A stretch of DNA of 64,000 nucleotides from Dichetophora obliterata. Lineage: Eukaryota > Arthropoda > Insecta > Diptera > Sciomyzidae. The stretch lies in the NCBI GenBank assembly GCA_963920525.1, contig OY986435.1, positions 176,732,266 to 176,796,265 of the forward strand, written 5' to 3'. The position numbers and the translations under genes are program-made. Of this stretch, positions 44,327 to 56,182 are shown piece by piece (position 1 is the first letter of the stretch; each line of letters begins with the position of its first letter). The notes beneath the pieces are model-generated. The model made no database searches. It was not told where the DNA came from and saw nothing but the letters and a program-made list of their open reading frames with translations.

Positions 44327-46669
44327 TTATAGTTAGATATTTTTTTTCTATTCGTACTCCAACTGATATTTTGGCATATATTTTTTCCTTGTACGATAAA
44401 TATTAATGGATGTAGGTATACCCCAATGTGTCAACTAACATACTTAAATGTGCTTGAAAAAAGTTATGAAAACGACACCCATTCAAACCGCGCTGTAAGA
44501 CGTAATTCTACGTCAAAACTACATATGTCTTAAAGCAAAAGTAAATATAGACTTTAACTAACAATGTTTTGGCAAACATGATGCCACTCTCGATTTTTAC
44601 CCACAAACTCGAGGTAGCACAGAAGTTTTGATTGGCGATTTTAATTATAGTGTTGGCGTTTTCCTTAAATTTGGCGAATTATTAATTTGCATATTTTTCG
44701 CATATGCATTTTCTTGTCTTTGATAAATGTACACTTGAATGCAATTTTTTAACTTTTTATAAATTAACTGATATTTTGACGATGAAACATGGACGATGAA
44801 CGTTTATTTATGAACAGAGATATCCTGACGGACTATCGTGATATAAAAAAACCAAAAACGTATCGGGAACGAGTGAGTTCATAAAATTGCACAGGTACCT
44901 CCACAGAAAGCAGTTGATAATGTTTTGCGAAAGCCAGTTATGCCCTGATTTTTCTAGGCAAACATATTGCTATTTGAAGACATGAGTGGATGAAGGTGAT
45001 ATGCCGCATTTTCGGATTTTCGCTGTTGCATACAAAGATGAAGATGTAATGTAATACAAACAATTTTAAACCTTAAAACAACTATGTGTGTGGCTATCTT
45101 AGAAAATAACTTCTTCACAAAGCTTTAGTATGGAGACTTTGATCTCAATTTTCTCAAAATTAGAATTTAGCGACATATCACCTTCATCCACTCATGTCTT
45201 TATTTAATTTTGTTACTTTTCTTCTCTGATCAAATATTCGCTTCGTGGTTATGCTATGTTTGTTAAACACTTGAGTGTTCAGATATAAAATGAAAATATT
45301 GGCATGTTTGCTGTTTCAAAAATGTTTGGCGTGAGAGCGAAGAAATGAGCAGGAGAAAAAGTTAATTTATCATTTTATGCGTAAAACACTAACAATAAAA
45401 TCAGTTCACCAAACATGTTTGCCTAGCATAACAAGGATATGAAGGATTCTTTACTGATATATTCCAGAATTGCACCGTTTTCTGGCTGTCGCAATGGTCA
45501 ACCCTTGACGTCGTTTTCCAACAATATAAATGTAAATTTGCTCTTGTAAATTTGTAAAATTATAATGTAAGCATAATGTAAGTATTCTAAGCTTAATAAT
45601 TATGTGAGTATTGTAAAATTATGAAAATTAGTTTGTTTGCTTTTTTCTTTTGCATCTTAATCAACTTTTGCTCGACTTTTTGCTTGTCTCAAATATTTTC
45701 TTTTTTGAAAAGCGGTTAAAATTATTTGTAATTCTGTCAAAATTGGCAGTGCTGTCATGTTTTTAAAATATCCCATTTAGCTAAATAATGTTTGACTCAT
45801 TTTTTATTTGTTTGCTACAAGAAGAAGTATGGAGCTTTAAAAAAGTAGTAAGTCTTAAGTAAAACCAATTTTAAGAGAAAGTGTGCAGCTCGTTATTGGT
45901 AAGGCTGTAAAACTTTTTTCCTTAGAATTTTTTTAAAACCAACATTTTTCAACTTCGGAGTGCGTTTTGAATAGCAAATTTGAATCTCAAACCCATACAT
46001 TAATTTTTGTAGGTATAAAAGATCAATGCGAAAGCTATCTTGCGTTTTTGAAATGTCTGACTGACTTTGACTGTTTCTATTTCACAAATACATAAATGTG
46101 TTACTAATGGGGCGTCACTTACGGATTTCATTCTACATCTATCTTAAATAACATTTGTTTTTTTATGTTTTAATACCTATTTGGCCCCTAAAAATCGCAC
46201 GACATTTAGGTCACCAATTTGACCGTGACAATCACATAGCTTGTTGCGAATAAAAATTTTTAATGCTTAAAATATGTTTCAATAAAAGTTGTTAATTTTA
46301 TGTGAAATAGTAAAACAATGTTTATTTTTTGTTTTTGCAATGTCAAGTACCTAGCTATAAAAATGACAACTTGTAGCAATTTTCGTTTTTTTGCTGCTTG
46401 AGGCTTGAGTATGAAGTGTCATGCAAAATCTCCTCAACAACATTTCTGTTTTATAATGATAAATGTTGGTGATTTTTTTTTTCTTTAACTATTTGTAGCT
46501 TTTGGGCATTACTATCTTGACATATTTTGACATGTTTTCATGTTGTTTTGCCAGCTAATTTATTGCAAATTCGCTTAACAAAAGTATGTCAACAAGTTTA
46601 GTTTAAGCCAAATAAAAATTCTTAAAATAAAAAACTAACAAAAAAATTTTTTTTTTCTGCTAATTTCAG
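44327..46669. other. Presumed intron sequence upstream of the kinase exon
   Basis: No other exon recognised. An open start at 44788 (MDDERLFMNRDILTDYRD) has a GTGAGT-like donor after it, but no partner was found. The interval holds one perfect inverted repeat, listed separately. A polypyrimidine tract precedes the splice acceptor at 46668-46669. Confidence 0.5.
44977..45200. repeat. Perfect 26-bp inverted repeat bracketing 224 bp
   Basis: AAGACATGAGTGGATGAAGG at 44977 (26 bp in all) is the exact complement of 45175-45200. The interior is unique in the window. An outer, weaker pair (TAGGCAAACAT near 44955 and its complement near 45415) may mark a larger element. Confidence 0.75.
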
Positions 46670-46791
46670 GTTACTCATCGTACAACTGGAAAAGTTATGG
46701 TACTGAAAATGAATCAATTACGTGCAAATCGTCCAAATATGCTGCGAGAAGTTCAACTACTTAATAAATTATCACATCCAAATATTTTAAG
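46670..46791 (+). CDS. cdi: TESK-family protein kinase, internal exon (center divider-like)
   Basis: An AG acceptor after TTTTTTTTCTGCTAATTTC and a GTGAGT donor enclose 122 bp. In phase 0 this reads [20 protein letters not shown] and on to SHPNILR, ending in phase 2. It covers the second and third strands and helix C of a kinase N-lobe: the ATP-anchoring lysine is in VMVLKMN (residue 13 of the exon) and the helix-C glutamate in LREVQLL (residue 27). VLKMN with [16 protein letters not shown] is characteristic of testis-specific kinase/LIMK-group kinases, which phosphorylate cofilin and regulate actin; fly cdi is the TESK member. The glycine-loop exon before and the catalytic-loop exon after were not found in the window, so both introns seem long. 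The gene symbol is by family likeness. Confidence 0.85.
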
Positions 46792-48348
46792 GTGAGTTCA
46801 CAACTAAAAAAAAAAAAATAATTGTTTTGGATATGTATCAAAATTTAATGAACTTGTGGCAAAACTAATCAGCAGCCTAACATTACGTATTTGTTATTTA
46901 CCATTGTTTATAGGCTCCTTTTAATTACCCCTATGAGTCCAACCAAGCTTGAAACTGTAATTTGTTACCAATTGAGTTTAGCTTTCAAATGAATCGCCTA
47001 GTTGCGTTGTTAAATTTGGAGAGTTTCTAAATATTTTACAACAATAGCAAATTAAACGACATAATTTTCTCTGTTCATTTATCAATTACACGCTGTGTTA
47101 GTCATGTTTACTCAAAACATAGGCGAACATTTTTATATTTGTTTTTTCTATAATTTTCGTTAATTCAATTTGCCGCTTTTTGAATACAATCAAGCTGTAT
47201 AGATTTTTGTTTACATTTCAGTTTAGAATTCAAAATTAAAAAAAAACGAAAAATAAAATCATAATAAACATGTACGATGTTGCTATAGGTCAGTGCCAGC
47301 GTATAGTGTGTGTGTGTATGATTCATACACAACGTTCGTCATCAATTGCTGAATATTTTGTTGTTTTTAGCTTGTTCACTTTTAGTTTTTGGCCTATCTC
47401 TTATGTTTTTGTTGTCAGCTTTTGTGATGTTGATTTTACAGATTTGAATTTTAACTCAAAATATTTTGCAACTAAACTGTGAAGAATCTTTAACAAATAT
47501 TTAGTTATATTAAAAGCCGTTCAGATACAATGTAAATTTAAATAGCTACTCTGCTTGAGATCTGTAATTTGTTTCTCATTTTCATAATCGTTAAATTAAA
47601 GCTGTTTTCACCGGTTTACATTGATTTCTCTTAGTCTCTTAATGAAATCAAGACTTTAATAACAATTCACATTTGCACAATACTTGTATATTTCATTAAA
47701 TTAAGTATGTTTTCATTTTTAAGCAATGCATAGCTACATGTTAAAAATATTTTTTTTTTCTACACATTGCTCATGAGAGATTTTTATGTTGTTCAATTAA
47801 TTATTTGAACAGTTAACTAAAATTGATTTGTTACGCTCAATGAAAGTATATTTTACGTACATTATAATATTAAAAACAAAATAGATGCATGATAACGGTA
47901 AATAAACATTGCTCATATATAGTTTATTTATGTCTGCTTAAACTAAAATAATTTATGGAGTTGAGTCTAATAAAAAGCTGTTTTATTTGCGTCTGTTACA
48001 AACGCTCTTACCACAAAAACACTTTACTAAATTTAATTAAAATTCCTTGAATGCATCTTTCCGTCTTTAATTTTAGTTTTTTTGTTTGCTATGATTTTTG
48101 TTTTCTAGAGCCATGTTTTACACGTAACTTTTTCTCAATGATTATTTTTTCTCACATGTTGAGAAAAAACCTGTTCAAACATCGATATTGCATGTTGCTT
48201 CTCGTTGTCATAAAAAACTTTTGTTAATTTCGGGGTTGTTTGCTGTAGTTAGTATTTTCTATAATTTTATATATTTTGTAATATGAGTGGCCTAGATTCA
48301 AAAATGGCCAAGTCAAAAAAAAAATCATATTGAAGTTATTTTATATAT
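46792..48348. other. Presumed intron downstream of the kinase exon
   Basis: Begins with the splice donor GTGAGTTC. AT-rich, with no exon or repeat recognised before the SINE target site. Confidence 0.5.
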
Positions 48349-48362
48349 CAGTAGCGCAACTA

Positions 48363-48693
48363 AAAAAAATAAACTGGCCATTCCAGCCCTTGGAAGGACT
48401 TTGACCTATCTTCTATTGATCAATTGTGTTGTGCGTGTTATTAAATGTTTGATCACAAATGATCAAGAACTGGACCTACGTGTTTTATGCCGACTCCGAA
48501 CGGCTTATGTTCTCAAGAAGCTTTACATGGCAATGTTTACTTTCTGAGGTTTGCCATTGTCTGCAGAGAGGTGACGACCGAACAGAAAAATTAATTCAAT
48601 TGAAAAACTTTCTGTCTGAGCTGGAATTGAACCCGGGCTGCCGCGGTTCTTTAGATTAGGGGGCACGCACTCTACCCACTAAGCTACGGTCGC
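48363..48693 (-). mobile_element. tRNA-derived SINE, copy 2, standard order
   Basis: An exact 14-bp target duplication CAGTAGCGCAACTA flanks it (48349-48362, 48694-48707). On the minus strand the tRNA-like head comes first: GGCGACCGTAGCTTAGTGGG with the A-box, and B-box GGTTCAATTCC (complement 48623-48633). A body of about 230 bp follows, then a T-rich tail, GGCCAGTTTATTTTTTTT. The abutting duplication and internal Pol III boxes identify a SINE mobilised by LINE machinery. Confidence 0.87.
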
Positions 48694-48707
48694 CAGTAGC
48701 GCAACTA

Positions 48708-49158
48708 CAGAGCGATTTTTTGGTTTAAACCCACCTCAAAATTATTGTAGCAACAAGAAAAATAGAATGCATTCAAAGTGAGTGACAAGAAAAGTAATCA
48801 CAAGTTTTTATCAAAAGTGTGATAGAGCCAAATTTAAATTTCAAATCGATTGTGATTGAAGTATAACACGGATCAACACAAAATTTGACCTTGACATCAA
48901 AGTATGATATTTTGGTAGATTGGATCATAGTTGAAGGAAAAACAATTATATTGCATGAAAATGTTTGTCCAGGAGAACGTTCAAACGATATTTTTAAAAT
49001 ATGTGTAAGGTTTGAAATAACCTCTAAAAATCGAGTTTTTTTAACCATATAGGCTTGTGTAATAGTTGTAAAAATTAACTGTCAAAAATTACAGCCTGGA
49101 AAAAGCTCTTCCAATCTGCATCAAAAAAAATAAATTTTTGCATTCGAATTAAAGATAA
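48708..49158. other. Non-coding stretch
   Basis: No gene recognised. An open frame at 48773-49048 (-) has no recognisable motif. Confidence 0.45.
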
Positions 49159-49440
49159 GGCCGCGTTCATAGTAAACGCTTTTAGCTTAGCCGATAGGTT
49201 AATCTGACAAACGCTTTGTGTATAGTCATACGAAAAAAGCTCAACGTGTTCGTAGTGGCAGCATAAAGCTGGCATAAAGCTTATTTTCAAATGCTTTTCA
49301 GCACTTATATCTCCATTTCGCTTGCTCACACAGAAAAATAATTTTTTTTTTATGCTTTGTTGTAGAGCAGTGTCGGGCAGCTTTGCACACCTATACTTTC
49401 TCATCTTGAGTATGTATTAATGAGCGCTTTAAAGCTCACA
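49159..49440 (+). mobile_element. PIF/Harbinger-type MITE, truncated copy
   Basis: Starts GGCCGCGTTCATAGTAAACG preceded by TAA, and continues with AGCTTAGCC and CAAACGCTTTGTGTATAGTCATA as in the right end of 43661-44326 read backwards. It lacks the opposite terminus. Confidence 0.65.
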
Positions 49441-49966
49441 CTGAAAACAAAGTAGTGCTAAAGCGCTTTTTGCAGAAATCTTACCAGGCATTATGGGATT
49501 TTTTTTTTCTTGGATTTGTATTGCGAAATAAAATTAATAAGTAGTGGAAGGAATGTCAAAAGGAAACAGGCCGACAAACGAATATGAAATACATATAAGC
49601 AGACGGAAATGTAAAAAGGCAGGCTAATAGTATAAAACAAATATGTTTTTTTATTGTGCTTATTTTGCTAATTGTGTTTTACCAAGGCTAAACTGACAGC
49701 GTAAGATGCTTTCATTATACGTACTTGGAACCGATCACTATGTATATGATATGATATATGGACACGCCGATTTTAAATAATTAATTAATTTCTTCATCGC
49801 CATGCCCCACAATTACCTTATTTTGGTCATGCAAATTATCGTAATGCCTTGTTATGCATAATTTTTAATTTTATCTCTTTGATGCCGCGCCATGACATTA
49901 TTTTATAAAAATAAAAAATGTTCCCATACATACTTCCAAAAATTTTGCATACATAAAATTTTATAC

Positions 49967-52900
49967 TTACTACTTGCTTACTTAGTTGGCGCTACAACCG
50001 TATGTTGGTCTTGGCCTCATCTAAGAATTTGCGCCAGCCATTTCTGTCTTTCGCTTGCTGGCGCCAGTTGGAAATTCCAAGCTTCGTCAGGTTGTCCTCT
50101 ACTTGGTCTTTCCAACGAAGATGCGGTCGTCCTCTTCTGCGTTGACCGCCGCTGGGTACCGAATCGAATGTTTTCTTCACTGGAGCATGGTCTTTCATGC
50201 GCTGAACATGACCAAGCCAGCGAAGCCGCTCGATTTTAATGCGCTTGACTATGTCGATGTCAGCGTACAGCTCATACAGTTCATCATTCCACCGTATTCG
50301 GTACTCGCCATTGACGCAGATTGGTCCGTAGATCTTACGAAGAATCTTTCTCTCGACTGCTCCTAAAGTCTTTTCATCTAAACTGCTCAGCGTCCAGGTT
50401 TGAGATGCGTAAAGTAGGACGGGCATGATGAGCGATTAATAGAGCGAGATTTTCGTTCGTCGAGAGAGGGCTCTGCTTCTCAATTGCCTACTGAGCCCAA
50501 AGTAACACCTGTTGGCAAGAGTTATTCTTCGTTTGGTCTCAATGCTGATGTCGTTGGTTGAATTAATGCTGGATCCCAGATAAACGAAGTTCTTCACAAC
50601 CTCGAAGGAGGTATTGTCAACGGTAACGTTGGTTCCAAGACGCTGGGACTGTTTGTTTGTTGACACTAAGTATTTCGTCTTATCTGCATTCACTGACAGA
50701 CCCATTCGACTTGACTCTCTTTCTAATCTGGAAAATGCTGCACTGACTTCGCGCGTATTATGGCCAATGATATCTATGTCATCAGCATACGCAAGCAGCA
50801 TAACACTCTTATAGAATATTGTGCCACTACGTCTCAGATCAGCAACTCGGATGATCTTTTCCATCATTATGTTGAAAAAGTCGCACGATAAGGAATCACC
50901 TTGACTGAAACCTCGTTTGGTAACAAATGGTGGGGAGAGGTCCTTCCCGATTTTAACTGCGCTGCTGGTGTTGCTCAGTGTCATCCTGCAAAGTAGTATT
51001 AGTTTTGCAGGAATACCAAATTCAGACATGGTGGAGTACAGGTGGTTCCGTATTGGGCTGTCGAAGGCGGCTTTGTAGTCGACAAAAAGATGGTGGGTGT
51101 CGACTTGTTTTTCTTGAGTCTTCTCCAAGATTTGTCGTAGCGTGAAAATCTGGTCGATGGTGGTCTTTCCAGGTCTGAAGCCACACTGATAAGGTCCGAT
51201 CAGTTTGTTTACAATGGGCTTCAATCTTTCACATAAAACGCTCGACAGGACCTTATATGCGATATTAAGAAGGCTTATCCCACGGTAATTGGCACAGATA
51301 GTGGGATCGCCTTTCTTGTGGATTGGGCAGAGCACACTGAGATTCCAATCGTTCGGAATGCAATCTTCCGACCATATTCTGCATAGAAGCTCGTGAATGC
51401 ATTTAAGTAGAGCTTCGCCTCCGTTCTTAAACAGCTCAGCAGGTAAGCCATCAGCTCCCGCGGCTTTGTTATTTTTAAGCCGAGCTATAGCTGTCAGAAC
51501 TTCATCATAGTCGGGCAGCGGAACCTCGACGCTGTCATCCGCAATTGGGTTTTCCAGAATATCATCTCTATTGGCGGGATTGTTGTCAGCGTCGCCATTT
51601 AGAAGCTTAGAGAAGTGTTCCCTCCATAATGTCAGTGTACTCTGGACATCTGTCATTAGATTCCCGTTTTCATCCTTGCAGGAAGAGGCCCCGGTTTTAA
51701 AACTATCGGCAAGGCCTCTTATTTTTTCGAAAAATTTTCGGGCCTCATTCCATTTCGGGCAACCGACTGCAGGGTGGCTTTGTAGGCGGCGTCTTTCTCT
51801 GCAGAGGCGTCGCGACACTCCTGGTCGTACCACTGGTTTCGGCGAGGGTGTTGGTAGCCAATCACCTCTTCAGCAGCCGCACGCATGGAGTTGGAAATGT
51901 GTGTCCACTGCGCGCATATATCATCGATTGGAGGAGTGCTTTGAAGCAGGAGTGAGAGTCGAGTGGCGAAAGCCTCGGCTGTCTGTTTCGATTGCAGCTT
52001 GTCGACGTCTAGCTTTCTCTGTGTAGGGTTGCGTGTATTCTTAGCTGCGCATAGACATGTACGGATCTTGGCTGCAACAAGATAGTGATCCGAGTCAATG
52101 TTTGCACCACGGATCGTGCGTACATCCAATACACTGGAAGAGTGCCTTGCGTCGATCGTGATCAATTTGATTTTTTGTTTTTTGTGGCTTTATGAATATT
52201 GAGATGCTTGAATCTAGTGCTACTTACGACCATGTTTCGTGCTGCGGCGAAGTCAATCAGCCTCATTCCGTTATCGGAGGTGTTGTCGTGGAGGCTGAAC
52301 TTTCCGACTGTTGGACCAAAAATATTTACCTTGCCCACCTTAGCGTTGAAGTCACCAAGCACGATTTTTACGTCGTGGCGGGGGCAGCGCTCGTAAGCAT
52401 TTTCAAGGCGCTCGTAGAAAATTTCCTTGATCTCATCGTCCTTGTCTTCTGTCGGAGCGTGCGCACATATTAGGCTTATATTGAAAAATCTAACCTTGAT
52501 GCGGATTATGGCAAGTCGTTCGTTCACAGGTGTGAATCGCAGGACGTGGGGCTGTAGTCTCTTGCCAACTACAAATCCGCATCCAAACTCGTGCTTCTCC
52601 GCATGGCCGCTGTAGTAGATATCACAGGGTGCATGCCGAATTCAACCCTGTCCCTTCCATCGCATTTCTTGGATAGCAGTGATATCAGCTTTGTATCTTT
52701 TCAAGACATCAGTCAGTTGGATAGAGGCACCTTCCCAATTAAGGGTTCGGACATTCCAGGTGCATATCCGTAAATCATTATCAGTTTTTCGTTTGCGGTA
52801 GTCGTCATCAGATTTGGGGATCATTTTTCTTCTATTCTTATTTGTTTTCATTGAAATTGGTTTTTACGGGTGGGCTTCAAACCCGACGCACAGCCTATTT

Positions 52901-53098
52901 TAAGCCTAGGGAGGCCCGCCGCTCAGATTAGCCGCAAAACTAACGGTTGTCAGTTTTGACGTTGCCACGGAAACACCACGTGGAGGTTTGAGTCGACTTG
53001 AGGCGATTTCACAAAGATTATGCTGGCCTCGCCAGGTTGAGACAGTCAGACATGTTACATTGTTAGATTGCCCCAAGTTTCCCATAAATAAAATATAA
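49967..53098 (-). mobile_element. RTE-like LINE, copy 2, full length with target duplication
   Basis: Flanked by a 16-bp duplication with one mismatch: ACATAAAATTTTATAC (49951-49966) and ACATACAATTTTATAC (53099-53114). It has a 5' untranslated part (about 52852-53098), endonuclease, RT, a C-terminal block, and a 3' end of short TAAGTAAG-like repeats, as in RTE elements, not poly(A). It is 3132 bp long. Coding is damaged but fairly intact (see the next entry). Confidence 0.85.
49992..52851 (-). pseudogene. RTE-like LINE ORF: endonuclease-reverse transcriptase, lightly broken
   Basis: Start at 52851 with RICTWNVRTLNWEGAS (APE endonuclease start). After one TGA near 52638 the same frame gives MNERLAIIRIKVRFF and VLGDFNAKVG (catalytic GDFN box). 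A frameshift near 52165 and a deletion of about 80 bp near 51755 (relative to copy 1) precede the RT frame 50436-51833. RT motifs: CGFRPGKTTIDQIF, THHLFVDYKAAFDSP, RGFSQGDSLSCDFF and the catalytic LAYADDIDIIG. A single TAA (about 50433) separates the C-terminal block RWLGHVQRMKDHAPVKK with GRPHLRWKDQVED. It makes DNA copies of its RNA at chromosomal nicks; this copy could not without repair of these lesions. Confidence 0.87.
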
Positions 53099-53130
53099 AC
53101 ATACAATTTTATACAGTGTAATATTACGTT

Positions 53131-53385
53131 ATATCTGTGTCGATGAGCAATAACAGCTTAAGTCTTATTTCAATGTTTCCAGAAATCTTGCTTCAAAGTT
53201 TTCAATCGCCATATAAGTTAAATGAAAGGGCCTTTTGTTTTTGCGTCATATCTTTGGCTAAGGTCATGCTAGAAGTTCCAGATTTTGTGCGTCATAATGA
53301 TATATACGTGGAACACAACTATATCAATAACTCAGTTCTGTCTTAAATAGACTTAAGCTATTATTGCTTATCGACACAGATATAA
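53131..53385. mobile_element. MITE, ATATCTGT-ended, copy 2
   Basis: ATATCTGTGTCGATGAGCAATAA and its complement (TTATTGCTTATCGACACAGATAT, ending 53383) form the ends. It shares its core with 42614-42868. The LINE at 49967-53098 inserted about 30 bp from it. Confidence 0.7.
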
Positions 53386-54341
53386 TAAAATATATTCAAG
53401 GAAAACGCAAGCGCAGACCTTATCTGCTTGACATTAGCTTGAACACTGCAGCTTTGGTCGTTCTGTAGGTGAGATGAATACAAGAATGATAGAATACAAA
53501 GATTGCGCCGAAGACAAGAAAATGAGTACAAAAAAATTGTCGTTCTGCGCATGTGCGTCATAATATCAATGCTGTTTTGGAGAGCGTTCACTTTGCATGC
53601 GACTTCTACACAGAAATGAAAATTGCATACATTTTAGTTTGTATAATTAAAATAAAAGAAGTAAGAAGCAATATATTGGAATGAGAAGAAGGTAAATTTG
53701 CAAACACTATTTTTACTATTATTTTATTACAGCCAGTAAGCAGCTTAGTCAAAAAAAAAAAGCTGTCTGAGAAACCAACTTTAGTGAGCATTATTTTTCG
53801 ACTTGGATTTTATAAAAATGTTTATTAAGAGTTTAATTGATGTAGTTTAAACATTTCCAGATATTTTATTTCCATTAATTTACCTGTGAATTGAAAGGAC
53901 AAATAAATGATAGTTCCAAGTTTTTAAATAATGAAACAAATTTTGTTAAGTTAATAGATTTTTGTATTTTTGTTTTCGTTTGTGTGCGTTTTCTACAATT
54001 TCTTGGTTTAATTTTTATATTTATTGCAAACATCAGGTTTCTGAAAAATATTTGTTTGCTACTGTTACCACAATTAGCAGCTGCACACTACTTTTTTTAA
54101 ATTTTAAGTTAAAAACTCGCAAATATACTTCGATATATACACAATTAAATAAAACACAACCGATCGCAGTACGTTTCTCAACGAAATAAAATATTGTGAC
54201 GTAATCAACTGAACTGCTGGTTGCCAAACTCGATTAGCAGTAGTAACGGACCTGCGCAAAGCGTAATCTCTTATTCTATCATTCTTGAGATGAATACATA
54301 TTTTACTGCACAAACACAATCTCAAGTGTGCAAAGCTGCCT
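53386..54341. other. AT-rich non-coding stretch
   Basis: No gene recognised. Confidence 0.5.
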
Positions 54342-55394
54342 CCCAATAAGCCAAACAAGCTTGGAATAAGCTTGTAGTAAGCTTACAAGCGTAAGCATCG
54401 CGCTTGGAAAAAGCTTGTAAAAACTGTTGTGAAATGCTTTCAAGTAATTGTAGAATAAGCAAAAAGGAACCCTTGGAAAAATATTCCTTACTGTAATATT
54501 ATTCCAATCGTTTACTATTCAATTGGATATAAGTGTTGTTAATAAGCTTTCTACAATACTTACTTTGCAATTGGAAAAAATTGTTGTAAAAGTATTATTG
54601 AAAATAATTATAAAATAATTGAAAGTAAGTGTTATTGTAAGTTATTTACAGCTGTTTATAAAAAATTGGAAAAAGTGTTATAAAAATATTATTAAAACAT
54701 TTATTAAATAATGGGAAGTAAGTATTATTACAAGCTTTTAACACAGGTTTTTCAGAAATTTAAGTAATCTAATTTGCTCGCCGTTAGCATAACAGCTAAA
54801 ATTAATCTTCCTTGTAAAATGAATCCATATGAAAGACCTCACATCCGAATCTATAAAATTTTTATCTATAGTACACAATCGGTAAAAACATTGCCACTCA
54901 AAAGAAATTTAATGCAAATATAAACTATTTGGACCATTAAATATATATTTTTTTAAGCACATTGATGTAACTAACAAATTTATTTAACCATAAAAATATT
55001 ATAAAAGACTGACAATCATCATTACACGAGTTCTTATTATCACTGAACTCAAGCCACTAACATCAAAATTGTTAGTGATGGGACTTCGTTTTTTATTGCA
55101 ATTGAAATTTTCAATGATTGAGAATTCCCTTAAAATGTGAAAGTTGTGAAACTATTACATCTGAAAGCATTTTCCAATCATGCTTTGAAAACGCTTGTTA
55201 ATTAAACTACAAGTAAGCTAACTACAAGCACTGTTATAAAAAGCTTACTGTTTTCCCGTTTCAATACAATTTTACAACACAACTAGTAAATTTATTACGT
55301 AGACAAGTGTTTTCAAAGCATGTTTGGAATAGGCTTTCATTATTCCATTGTAGGTAAGCTTACTCCAAACACTATTACACAATGGTTGATTGGG
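54342..55394. repeat. AAGCTT-rich block with matched ends (possible MITE)
   Basis: The left end CCCAATAAGCCA and the complement of the right end (CCCAATCAACCA) match at 10 of 12 positions. Both ends are followed by AAGCTTAC/GTAAGCTT phrases. Throughout, AAGCTT, TATTATT and ACAAGC recur at irregular spacing. No coding and no clear target duplication. Confidence 0.45.
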
Positions 55395-55729
55395 CTGACA
55401 CTGTTGTAGAGCAAGGTAAAATTATTTGACAATGTATCCGTGACAGTTTTTTGGCGATTGGTAGTTGTCAAAAACAGCTAAAGGAGTTGTAGTTTGCTGC
55501 TTTTGACTAGCTTTGTGCTTATTTTTAACTTTTATTGGATTCATTAAATTTTTTCGCGCAATTTATTGGAATGTTTTTACATTGCTGCGATTGACTAGCT
55601 ATGTTCAAGTCGTTGCTTATTTTTTCACTTTTCTATGATTAATGGCATAAACAGCTAATTTTGACAACTACCCATCGCCGCTCGTGAGAAAAAAGCCAGT
55701 TTACGCTACTACCTTGTCAAATAATTATA
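55395..55729. other. Non-coding stretch
   Basis: Nothing recognised. TTATTTGAC.ATG (about 55420) and GTCAAATAATTATATCATG (about 55715) may be a local inverted pair. Confidence 0.4.
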
Positions 55730-56182
55730 TCATGGTTGTAGAGGCTTATTAAAATGCTATTCGGCACTTGTTTACCTATTTTGCCTGTTAACAATATTTT
55801 CGTTGATTTTGTTTTATTTGTGTTGTTTTTTCGTGTCATGCTGAAGTTTCCACCTTTGTTCTGCTTTGTGTTTTCAAGTTCCTTTGATCTTTTATTTGTT
55901 ATTGGTTTGATCTTTCGTTGGTGATCATCGCTAATCTACATACTTATAAAACAAAAAAATCTTTCATTTAATTTGCAAAACGCAGTTGAGAGCATTATTT
56001 TCCAAAGAGACAAATGAAAACAAAGCATCTCAGCCATAAGCATAAAGCGCGGACTATGAACACCAATAAGCTCAATAAACTACTTTGTGCAGCGTTCAAT
56101 GAGCTTCACTATGATCAAAAAATGCTCTACAAAGCAGCTTTATGCATCAGCTTCAGCCAAAGCGTCTACTATGAACGCGGCC
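55730..56182. mobile_element. PIF/Harbinger-type MITE, partial copy
   Basis: Ends ACTATGAACGCGGCC followed by TAA, and matches the left part of 43661-44326 in reverse (GATCATCGCTAATCTACATAC; CATAAGCATAAAGCGCGGAC). The left terminus is missing. Confidence 0.7.

Noticed and set aside
44788..44873. Possible first exon (MDDERLFMNRDILTDYRD then GTGAGT)
   Set aside because: Not kinase-like, no matching partner exon, and vaguely like a Harbinger N-terminus. The evidence is too thin to call.
51571..52026. 151-codon plus-strand frame opposite the LINE
   Set aside because: Shadow of the LINE coding strand; no independent motif.
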